A stretch of DNA of 7,716 nt, taken from an uncultured Lachnospiraceae bacterium (lineage in GTDB: Bacteria; Bacillota; Clostridia; Lachnospirales; Lachnospiraceae). The stretch is taken from positions 1 through 7,716 of the forward strand of contig CAJLUP010000085.1 of the NCBI GenBank assembly GCA_905209865.1. The letters are read 5' to 3'. The notes beneath the pieces were generated by a model. That model saw nothing but the letters and a program-made list of their open reading frames with translations, was not told the origin of the DNA and did not search any database. The position numbers were made by a program, and so were the translations under genes. Below, in pieces: positions 1 to 6,181 of this stretch; the stretch's first letter is position 1, and the number at the start of each line of letters is the position of its first letter.

Positions 1-2580
1 CCGCAGGCAGATCAACAAAATGCTGTCGCAGATCCGTTTTTCAAACTCTTCTTTATATTTCGGTTCAAAATCTTTTCTGCATCTTTCCAAAACCTTATCG
101 TAAACTTCATTGCTGTGTTCAACCCCGGAAAATCCATACGCCGGATAAGTATTGTTAAACACGTTTCTTGATTTTATCCTCTCTTCCTGAATGTTTGTCT
201 CTTTTTCAGAAAGACGTTCTGATGCCGTCGTCATTTCCCTTTTATAAGAAGACTCGCTCTTCGTTTCCAAAACGTTTCTCACTTCGGCAAATATTTCTTC
301 ATCAGGAACATATCCGCTTGTCAAAAATGCAAGCTTCTCTTTCAATTCCCTGATTTTCCCTTCTATATTGCCCTTCTTCTCGCCGATCTCAACTTGCTTT
401 TTCTGCAGGATTCTCGCCGCCTGTTCCTTTTCATTAATCTCAGTTGTAAGTTTCTCTTTTTGAGCCTGAAGTTCTGCAGCCAAAGTTCCGTTTTTCAACT
501 CTGCGATCTCTTCTCTGAGCCGATCCTGACGGCGATAATGGTCTTCCAGTTCATCCGCCGCACCTGCAAGGCGCATCAACTGCTCCGGCTCTTGACCGAA
601 CCGTTCAAACTGCTGCGCTTCTTTCAGCGCCGCTTCCATCTGTCGATCTGCGATCAGCGAACTTTGAAGATCTACGATTTCCTCCTGCAGTTCTCTTAAT
701 TTTGCCTTTGACACCTTTGTACCAATACATGCATTTTTCGTATAATCCCGTCTGCGCAGATGACGGAACATATATCCGCTGTACGAATAACAATCCGGTG
801 TGACTCCGTCTTTCACCGCGCTTAACTCTTCTACCGTTTCACATTTTTGTATCCTTCCGAGATAACGTTTCAAACATCGGTCCGCATATCCTTTTTCCGC
901 ATGCACCGCCTCATATAATGAATTTTTATCCGCTTCCGGAGAATCATTTTGAATCGCCGCGCTGTTGATCAGATCCACTTCTTCAAACTGCTGCATACGA
1001 CGGAATATTTTTGCCGCATCAAGGGCATATGCCGGTTCTGTAATCATACTTTTTTTAATTCGACCAAGCCGTCCTTCAATCGCATTCTTCCATTTCTCGT
1101 CCGTAATATCGAACAGATCTGCAAAAATATGAACTTCGATCTTTCTTCCGTATCGGTCGCTCAACGCACTTTGCAGTTCATGTCTTGCCTTTTTTAATTC
1201 CGGCGGATACGGTTTTCTGTCATTTTGGAGATCGTCAACGGCATCTTGTTTTTCCCGAATATTTTTTTCTGTTTCATGGATTGAAAGGTGAAGTTCCGAC
1301 AATTCGTTCGTAATATTATCAAGAGCCGAATTGAGGTGTGTTCTCAGCTCCCTGCACGCCATTTCCGTAATTTCTCCGCCGCAGATGTCCTGAATCAGAT
1401 GCAGCGCCCGATTACTTACATAATCGGTAACCATTTCCTCTTCCCCCCACCGCTTCAGTCCTTTCACGATCTGACGCCACTGTGCGGAATTATCTGCCAG
1501 GAGGCGGATCCTGTATTCTAAATCTTTCAGTTCCTGCTCTTTTTTCCCATAATCGCTGCTGTTTAATTCTGCCTGTACACGCGCTCTTTCATCCCTCGCA
1601 TTCTGCAGTTCTTCCTGCAGAAGATCCTGCTTCTTTTCCGCCTCGGACGCCTCTTTCTCAACAGACTCCAGATCACTTTCCCGCCCTTTCAGACGAATCG
1701 TATTTTCTTCAATATCAATGCATTTTAAGATCGTCTCTGTCCGAACTTTTTCCGCACGCGTATTCGTTAATTCTCTGTCATACTTTTGGATCTGATCCAG
1801 CATTTCAATCCGCTTTTCCAGATCTTCCACCCGTTCTTTGATCTCCCTGTAGGCGCCAAGCTGCTCGCTGATCGTCGCCACCGTATCTTCTTTCGTTTTC
1901 GGAAACATATAATCTCTGATAAACTGTCCGGTTCCGCTCGTCATCTTAAGGGCGATAGCGCTTTTTTCCATAGTGATCATACGCCCCTGTTCTACCTGAC
2001 CGAAGATCTCGCCATACAACGTATGAAGATAGGCTTCTTTTGACGGATAGACTTTATTCACTTCGCCCCGCCCTCTGTTATCGATGCTTCTGCTTCTTTC
2101 TTCCGTAAGTTTTCGAATCTGTGCGATTGAGTAAGGCACATTATTTTTCAAATATTCATCTTCCGGGATCCTGCCTGAATGGCTGAAATAAGTATATTTT
2201 TTCAGATCTGCATCCCCTTTTGCCACTTCAAAAGCTGCCCCGACACAAGTCACGATATGTGTAACCGTATCTTCGATCTCCAAAACAATCTGCGAACAGA
2301 AATCAATGGAACCTCTGTTTACTGTTCCATCTTTTTGCGCTCCCCGAAGATAACTCAAAACACTTCTCTTATTTTTTGAATCATCTGCCGCCTTGTTTAA
2401 AAAGTTAGCAGACACGCTTCCATACAGCACAACCTGTATCGCATCCATAACCGTTGATTTTCCAGAGCCGCTCTTTCCGCTGAAAAGATTGACATATTCA
2501 TGAAATTCCAATATTTTATGACTGATGCCGCCCCAGTTATTGATCAGCATTCTCGTAAAAATTTTCTTCGGCTGTTTCAT
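1..2580 (-). CDS. jetC: Wadjet SMC-like ATPase JetC (partial, C-terminus beyond left edge)
   Basis: Likely SMC-like motor of a Wadjet defence complex, which in characterised systems extrudes DNA loops so that JetD can cut small circular DNA. The frame is open from ATG at 2580 to base 1 with no stop (860 codons). I read an N-terminal ATPase head with Walker A GKSGSGKST at residues 35-43. A coiled coil runs from about residue 240 to 470 with one less heptad-like stretch. A hinge-like domain follows at about 481-620 (IEVHIFADLFDITDEKWKNA, then a YLGRIQKCETVEEL-type segment). A second coil covers 621-800, and the C-terminal part begins with NTYPAYGFSGVEHSNEVYD. The signature motif and Walker B are not in the window; about 200-300 residues are probably missing. 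The start is fixed by AGAGGAGG (2590-2597) nine bases upstream. It overlaps jetB by 44 nt. SbcC or MukB-like proteins are alternatives by fold, but the jetA and jetB neighbours favour JetC. Confidence 0.87.
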   Translation of the reverse strand, partial: MKQPKKIFTRMLINNWGGISHKILEFHEYVNLFSGKSGSGKSTVMDAIQVVLYGSVSANFLNKAADDSKNKRSVLSYLRGAQKDGTVNRGSIDFCSQIVLEIEDTVTHIVTCVGAAFEVAKGDADLKKYTYFSHSGRIPEDEYLKNNVPYSIAQIRKLTEERSRSIDNRGRGEVNKVYPSKEAYLHTLYGEIFGQVEQGRMITMEKSAIALKMTSGTGQFIRDYMFPKTKEDTVATISEQLGAYREIKERVEDLEKRIEMLDQIQKYDRELTNTRAEKVRTETILKCIDIEENTIRLKGRESDLESVEKEASEAEKKQDLLQEELQNARDERARVQAELNSSDYGKKEQELKDLEYRIRLLADNSAQWRQIVKGLKRWGEEEMVTDYVSNRALHLIQDICGGEITEMACRELRTHLNSALDNITNELSELHLSIHETEKNIREKQDAVDDLQNDRKPYPPELKKARHELQSALSDRYGRKIEVHIFADLFDITDEKWKNAIEGRLGRIKKSMITEPAYALDAAKIFRRMQQFEEVDLINSAAIQNDSPEADKNSLYEAVHAEKGYADRCLKRYLGRIQKCETVEELSAVKDGVTPDCYSYSGYMFRHLRRRDYTKNACIGTKVSKAKLRELQEEIVDLQSSLIADRQMEAALKEAQQFERFGQEPEQLMRLAGAADELEDHYRRQDRLREEIAELKNGTLAAELQAQKEKLTTEINEKEQAARILQKKQVEIGEKKGNIEGKIRELKEKLAFLTSGYVPDEEIFAEVRNVLETKSESSYKREMTTASERLSEKETNIQEERIKSRNVFNNTYPAYGFSGVEHSNEVYDKVLERCRKDFEPKYKEEFEKRICDSILLICLR

Positions 2581-3175
2581 ATCCGTCTGCCTCCTCTTTA
2601 TATTCTTCGATCAATCCGTTGATATCCCCCGCCGTCACATACAGATTAATCGTACTGTAAATATAGATCGGCGTATCGTCTTCCACATCACGCACCGCTC
2701 CGGGCACATCAATGATCTGATGAAGGCGCATCAGATAAAGCGACTCTTTCCACTCCGCCGCCTTCAATTTCCTTATGATCAGATTCGTATTTTTTCCATA
2801 TTCACGCATTTCCTTCAGTGTCGTAACAGGCGCGTTCAGCCCCTCGCCCATAATCTTGTCTTTATAGATCAATTTTATGATCAGAAGGATAATCGTTTCT
2901 GTCAGGTTCAGTTTTTCTCCTGCTGCCCCGTCACCTGTCAAACGGAAAACATGCTCCTGTGCATCATGCACAAGTTCACATCCAAGCACGGAAAGATAAT
3001 CTTCTATAAAATGTCTGTGTCTTGCACAAATCTCGTATTGCGGATTATCCCGCGGCGTCAATGTCGCCGGATCATATTTCACCTGTAAAATACAAGTCTG
3101 ACGAAACAATGACTGTATCGTTTTCTTAATCTGTTCTCCCTCAGTAACAGACACACTTTCCAAATACTCAAACAT
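2537..3175 (-). CDS. jetB: Wadjet JetB-like protein (KITE/winged-helix subunit)
   Basis: A 212-aa acidic soluble protein, probably the JetB subunit that binds the JetA kleisin and the JetC heads. The call rests mainly on position between a JetA-like and a JetC-like gene, on length (JetB proteins are typically about 200 aa) and on general resemblance to the JetB/DUF4194/DUF6063 group as I recall it. Visible features are an N-terminal helical stretch (about 1-60), and a central NLTETIILLIIKLIYKD helix (about 90-107) followed by helix-turn-helix-like segments and a beta-rich IYIYSTINLYVTAGDI segment near 168-183, as in winged-helix folds. The tail is acidic. There is no signal peptide or membrane segment. 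The ATG at 3175 has AAGGAAGG at 3184-3191 upstream and begins 3 nt after the jetA stop. The last 44 nt overlap jetC. The exact Pfam family is uncertain. Confidence 0.78.
   Translation of the reverse strand: MFEYLESVSVTEGEQIKKTIQSLFRQTCILQVKYDPATLTPRDNPQYEICARHRHFIEDYLSVLGCELVHDAQEHVFRLTGDGAAGEKLNLTETIILLIIKLIYKDKIMGEGLNAPVTTLKEMREYGKNTNLIIRKLKAAEWKESLYLMRLHQIIDVPGAVRDVEDDTPIYIYSTINLYVTAGDINGLIEEYKEEADGYETAEENFYENADQ
2590..2597 (-). promoter_or_regulatory. Strong Shine-Dalgarno site of jetC inside jetB
   Basis: AGAGGAGG on the minus strand, 9 nt before the ATG at 2580. It lies within the last codons of jetB and decides the jetC start over the internal Met at residue 11. The placement suggests translational coupling between JetB and JetC. 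Confidence 0.8.
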
Positions 3176-3178
3176 GGT

Positions 3179-4624
3179 TTATTCCTTCCTTATCTCCAAT
3201 GTAGAAAAACGCATTCCCTGCTCATTTTCTTCCTCGTCCCCGACAGTGATCTCTCCTCCGCCAAATGCATTTTCTGTTGCTTCCTGCCATATAAAAAACA
3301 GTTTTTCCAAATCCTCCGCCGACTGCACAGTCTTCCTCGTTGCTTTAAATACATTGCCTTCACTGTTTTTTTCTTTAAATTCCTGCAATTCTTTCTGTGT
3401 ATAAAGGGGTTTTAAAACAAACGATTCCAAATCTTTCTCCTGTTGTTCTTCCGGCAGAACGGCAGTCGGAGAAAAGACTTCTTTCCCTCTGCCTTTACGC
3501 CGATACAGACTTTCGTCGTTCAACACTTTGTAAGGTCTGCTCAGACGGATCTTTTCCATCAGATCAGTTAATATTTTTTCCTTCTTCCGGCTCTTATTCA
3601 AAAGATCAACAAGTACGATCGTGCGGTCTTCTTCCGCTCCTTCTTGAAGAACATAACGTATACGCGCAGCGGCTCTGGAAGCAAAAATGGTTTTCTGTTC
3701 GATCAGCTTATTATATCTTCTCTCAATCGCATCAAACTGCCTCTCGATCCGTATCAGAGTATCTGCCGCTTCCTCGCACATAGCCGCTGATCGCTCCAGC
3801 CGAAGCTCCTTTATTTTTCCAAATGACTCCTCTTGATCCTCTTTCTTCTCCGGTCGGACTTTTGCCAGCTCCTGCAAAAATTTCTGTCGCCTTATATCAT
3901 TTTCCTGCAAATTTTTATCAATCAGCTCTTTCACGGCTTCTTTATACCGATAAAAACTGTCTGTCGTCGTCAAAATGGCGTATTTTCGGCTGTCGCTGTT
4001 ATTGATTTCCTTTACAAGAACGTCCTGTATTCCCCGAAAATCTTTTTGGCGGGACAACTCGTCAAAATAGCTTCTCATACCATCCTGCATATTTACGAGC
4101 ATCTGTACAAGTTTTTTAGAAACACGAAGAGCGCTTTTTAATATCTCATGATTCTTTTCTTTATCAGAACTGTAAGTATATAAATGACTGTATATCGTCA
4201 TCACACTTTCCCGCTCTTCCCCTTCATTTTCATCAAACAGACGGCTGAACAATTCGACATACATCTGACTATATTCGGGGAACGTTACGACGTAACTATT
4301 CAAAGTCTCATCATAATCCTGTTTCAGCCATCCCCACTCTTCAAAATGTTTCAGACATACAGACGCCATATTTGAACGGGTAAGAAAAACACCTTCCTCA
4401 TCATAATTTTCCTCATCCCATAAAAGCGCAGCCGACGCAATTTTTTCATTCATAACCGCGCGGCATTCTTTTTCTGTTAATCCGAGCACAGAATAAGACA
4501 AACTCATCTCCTCATAGATTGCCGTGAGAAACATCATATAATAATCCGTGTACTTACTTGCAAATAATTTATAAAAATCCTTCGGGATCCGCTCCATCAA
4601 ATTCATTGCTTTTACCGTTTCCAT
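3179..4624 (-). CDS. jetA: Wadjet JetA family protein (kleisin-like)
   Basis: A 481-aa soluble protein resembling the JetA family of Clostridia and other Bacillota (formerly DUF5716, from memory). JetA is the kleisin that bridges the SMC heads of JetC and recruits JetB. The N-terminal MERIPKDFYKLFASKYTDYYMMFL segment, starting near residue 10, is typical of the family opening. A winged-helix-like region ends in HFEEWGWLKQDYDE near residue 100. A long charged helical, partly coiled-coil core covers about 150-360. A less ordered linker follows, then a C-terminal region with LEKLFFIWQEATENAFGGG. No catalytic motif is visible, as expected for a structural subunit. It is first in the operon behind a strong promoter. 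The start is uncertain: ATG at 4624, 4606 and 4597 are all in frame and none has a clear Shine-Dalgarno. Starts at residue 7 or 10 would begin nearer the conserved segment. Confidence 0.82.
   Translation of the reverse strand: METVKAMNLMERIPKDFYKLFASKYTDYYMMFLTAIYEEMSLSYSVLGLTEKECRAVMNEKIASAALLWDEENYDEEGVFLTRSNMASVCLKHFEEWGWLKQDYDETLNSYVVTFPEYSQMYVELFSRLFDENEGEERESVMTIYSHLYTYSSDKEKNHEILKSALRVSKKLVQMLVNMQDGMRSYFDELSRQKDFRGIQDVLVKEINNSDSRKYAILTTTDSFYRYKEAVKELIDKNLQENDIRRQKFLQELAKVRPEKKEDQEESFGKIKELRLERSAAMCEEAADTLIRIERQFDAIERRYNKLIEQKTIFASRAAARIRYVLQEGAEEDRTIVLVDLLNKSRKKEKILTDLMEKIRLSRPYKVLNDESLYRRKGRGKEVFSPTAVLPEEQQEKDLESFVLKPLYTQKELQEFKEKNSEGNVFKATRKTVQSAEDLEKLFFIWQEATENAFGGGEITVGDEEENEQGMRFSTLEIRKE
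3184..3191 (-). promoter_or_regulatory. Shine-Dalgarno site of jetB inside the end of jetA
   Basis: AAGGAAGG on the minus strand, 8 nt before the jetB ATG at 3175 and inside the last codons of jetA. It supports the start at 3175 and coupled translation in one transcript. Confidence 0.7.
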
Positions 4625-4654
4625 TCTTTTTATCTTTGTTTTTCTGCTTTTATT

Positions 4655-4683
4655 AGTATATCTTCTACACTTTTTAATGTCAA
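4655..4683 (-). promoter_or_regulatory. Near-consensus sigma-A promoter of the jet operon
   Basis: On the minus strand, TTGACA (-35, 4678-4683), a 17-nt spacer and TATACT (-10, 4655-4660). The -35 is a perfect match, the -10 differs at one position, and the spacing is optimal. Transcription would start near 4648, giving an A-rich leader of about 24 nt before the ATG at 4624. No operator-like repeat overlaps it, so constitutive expression is plausible. Confidence 0.85.
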
Positions 4684-4696
4684 TTCCGCCTCAATA

Positions 4697-4716
4697 TGTT
4701 ACAATCTACCTATAAA
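4697..4716 (+). promoter_or_regulatory. Possible promoter of the glycosidase gene
   Basis: On the plus strand, TG-T-TACAAT (4697-4705) resembles an extended -10 box and TATAAA follows at 4711-4716. Neither has a recognisable -35 at the right distance. If used, the transcript would begin at about 4712-4723 and the inverted repeat at 4730-4800 would lie in its leader. Weak call. Confidence 0.3.
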
Positions 4717-4729
4717 TTCATACCCATTC

Positions 4730-4800
4730 AGCCATAACGCTCAGGTCATCTGTTTCGCAGATTTTTTCATTCACACTGCAAAACAGTCCCGCTTATGGCT
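4730..4800 (+). repeat. 71-nt imperfect inverted repeat with nested terminator-like hairpin
   Basis: Outer arms AGCCATAACGC (4730-4740) and GCTTATGGCT (4791-4800) pair with one bulged base. Inner arms CTGTTTCGCAG (4750-4760) and CTGCAAAACAG (4776-4786) pair over 10 of 11 positions. A smaller hairpin, ATCTG (4748-4752) with CAGAT (4758-4762), followed by six T (4762-4767), uses the same left arm and so excludes the inner stem. In a plus-strand transcript this is the arrangement of an attenuator, or simply a structured leader. A small palindromic interspersed repeat is the alternative. It does not match any riboswitch class I recognise. Confidence 0.55.
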
Positions 4801-4815
4801 AAAACATAGGAAATG

Positions 4816-4821
4816 AAAGGA
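4816..4821 (+). promoter_or_regulatory. Shine-Dalgarno site of the GH13 gene
   Basis: AAAGGA, 8 nt before the ATG at 4830. It begins 15 nt after the right arm of the inverted repeat, so folding of that repeat would leave it accessible. Confidence 0.65.
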
Positions 4822-4829
4822 CTGAAATT

Positions 4830-6176
4830 ATGTGGGCTTATAATGAAACTTTTTATCAGATTTATCCGATCGGATTCTGCGGCGCGCCGACGCACAATGA
4901 CGGTGTGACCGAACATCGTATTTTAAAAATCGCAGACTGGGCAGAATATCTGGAAGAACTCGGGATCGGATCAATTATTTTAAATCCGATTTTTGAATCA
5001 GACAATCACGGATATGATACAAGAGATCTTATGAAGATTGACTGTAGACTCGGAACGAACGAAGATTTTCAGACAGTATGTGAAACACTGCACTCACACA
5101 ATATCAAAATCATGCTCGACGGCGTATTCAATCATGTCGGCAGAGGATTTTGGGCATTTCAAGACGTCATTGAAAAGAAATGGGATTCTCCGTATAAAGA
5201 CTGGTTTTATATTAATTTCGACGGAAACAGCGCATACAATGACGGTTTCTGGTATGAAGGATGGGAAGGACACTACGAGCTTGTAAAGTTAAACCTGCAA
5301 AATCCCGCTGTCACAGACCATCTTCTTAGCTGCGTAAAAATGTGGATCGAAACATTCGGCATTGACGGACTTCGCCTTGATGTCGCTTATTCTCTCGATC
5401 ACAATTTCATGCGCCGTCTTCGTTCTTTCTGCGAAGAGCTTAAACCAGGATTCGCCCTTGTGGGAGAAGTTTTATTCGGAGACTACAACCTGATCGTCAA
5501 TGACGGAATGCTCCATAGCTGCACAAACTACGAATGTTACAAAGGATTATATTCCAGCTTCAACAGCATGAACCTGTTCGAGATCGCCCATTCGTTAAAC
5601 CGCCAGTACGGACCGGAGCAGTGGTGCATTTACAGAGGAAAACATCTCATGACTTTTGCAGATAATCATGATGTCACAAGGCTTGCTTCCATATTGACGA
5701 ACAAACGCCATATTCCGCTTGCCTATGGACTTCTGTTCGGTATGCCCGGTATCCCATGTATTTATTACGGAAGCGAATGGGGTGAAGAAGGAATGAAATC
5801 ACCGGATAATGATTATGCCTTAAGACCTTGCTTTGACGCTCCGAAGCCAAACGATCTGACTGACCTGATCCGCCGCCTGATCGCTGTTCGCAAAGAAAGT
5901 GACGCACTGTGCAGCGGCTCTTACCGAAATATCGTCATTACAAATCACCAGCTTATTTTTGAGCGCAAAACAGAAACGGAACAATTCCTTGTTGCCGTCA
6001 ACGCATCCGACAGTGAATTCACAGCCGGACACCAGGAGTTAAACGGCACATATGAACAGATTCTTTCCTTTGAAAACGAAACGATCGCAGACAGCGAGGA
6101 CAGTTCCGCAACAGAACTTAACGGACAGCTTGTCCTGCCGCCGTACAGCATCCGGTATTTCAAGAAAGTTTTATAA
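4830..6176 (+). CDS. Cytoplasmic GH13 alpha-glycosidase (maltodextrin/cyclomaltodextrin-degrading type)
   Basis: A 448-aa alpha-amylase family hydrolase acting on alpha-1,4 (possibly alpha-1,6) glucosidic bonds of maltooligosaccharides. All GH13 regions are present: GYDTRD (61-66), DGVFNHV (97-103), the region-V-like LVKLN (151-155), GLRLDVA (180-186) with nucleophile D184, LVGEVLFGD (210-218) with acid/base E213, and FADNHDVTR (276-284) with D281. Region V resembles the MPKLN signature of the neopullulanase/cyclomaltodextrinase subfamily. There is no signal peptide, so it should act in the cytoplasm on imported dextrins. It starts directly with the TIM barrel (FYQIYPIGF) and lacks the roughly 120-residue N-terminal CBM34 domain of classical neopullulanases. 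The C-terminal beta domain (about 370-448) looks complete. AAAGGA (4816-4821), 8 nt upstream, supports the start. It is monocistronic as far as seen, divergent from jetA. Exact substrate unknown. Confidence 0.92.
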   Translation: MWAYNETFYQIYPIGFCGAPTHNDGVTEHRILKIADWAEYLEELGIGSIILNPIFESDNHGYDTRDLMKIDCRLGTNEDFQTVCETLHSHNIKIMLDGVFNHVGRGFWAFQDVIEKKWDSPYKDWFYINFDGNSAYNDGFWYEGWEGHYELVKLNLQNPAVTDHLLSCVKMWIETFGIDGLRLDVAYSLDHNFMRRLRSFCEELKPGFALVGEVLFGDYNLIVNDGMLHSCTNYECYKGLYSSFNSMNLFEIAHSLNRQYGPEQWCIYRGKHLMTFADNHDVTRLASILTNKRHIPLAYGLLFGMPGIPCIYYGSEWGEEGMKSPDNDYALRPCFDAPKPNDLTDLIRRLIAVRKESDALCSGSYRNIVITNHQLIFERKTETEQFLVAVNASDSEFTAGHQELNGTYEQILSFENETIADSEDSSATELNGQLVLPPYSIRYFKKVL

Positions 6177-6181
6177 AATTT

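Noticed and set aside
605..793. 62-codon minus-strand open frame inside jetC
   Set aside because: Same strand but a different frame inside the continuous jetC coding sequence, with no independent support.
168..2379. Several plus-strand open frames of 60-120 codons across the jetC region, rich in Phe, Leu, Ser and Pro
   Set aside because: They are antisense to the long jetC frame, have no consistent ribosome sites, and their composition is that expected from reading Lys/Glu-rich coiled-coil codons backwards.
2525..3088. 187-codon plus-strand open frame opposite jetB
   Set aside because: Antisense shadow of jetB. Its protein has no recognisable domain, while jetB fits the operon with a good ribosome site and tight spacing.
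4748..4767. Small hairpin plus T6 as the terminator of an upstream plus-strand gene
   Set aside because: No plus-strand gene ends upstream; jetA diverges from here. The stem is only 5 bp, so it is better treated as part of a possible leader structure.
6123..6135. Palindrome GGACA-GCT-TGTCC as an sbcC terminator
   Set aside because: Only a 5-bp stem, inside the GH13 coding sequence, with no T run on the minus-strand side.
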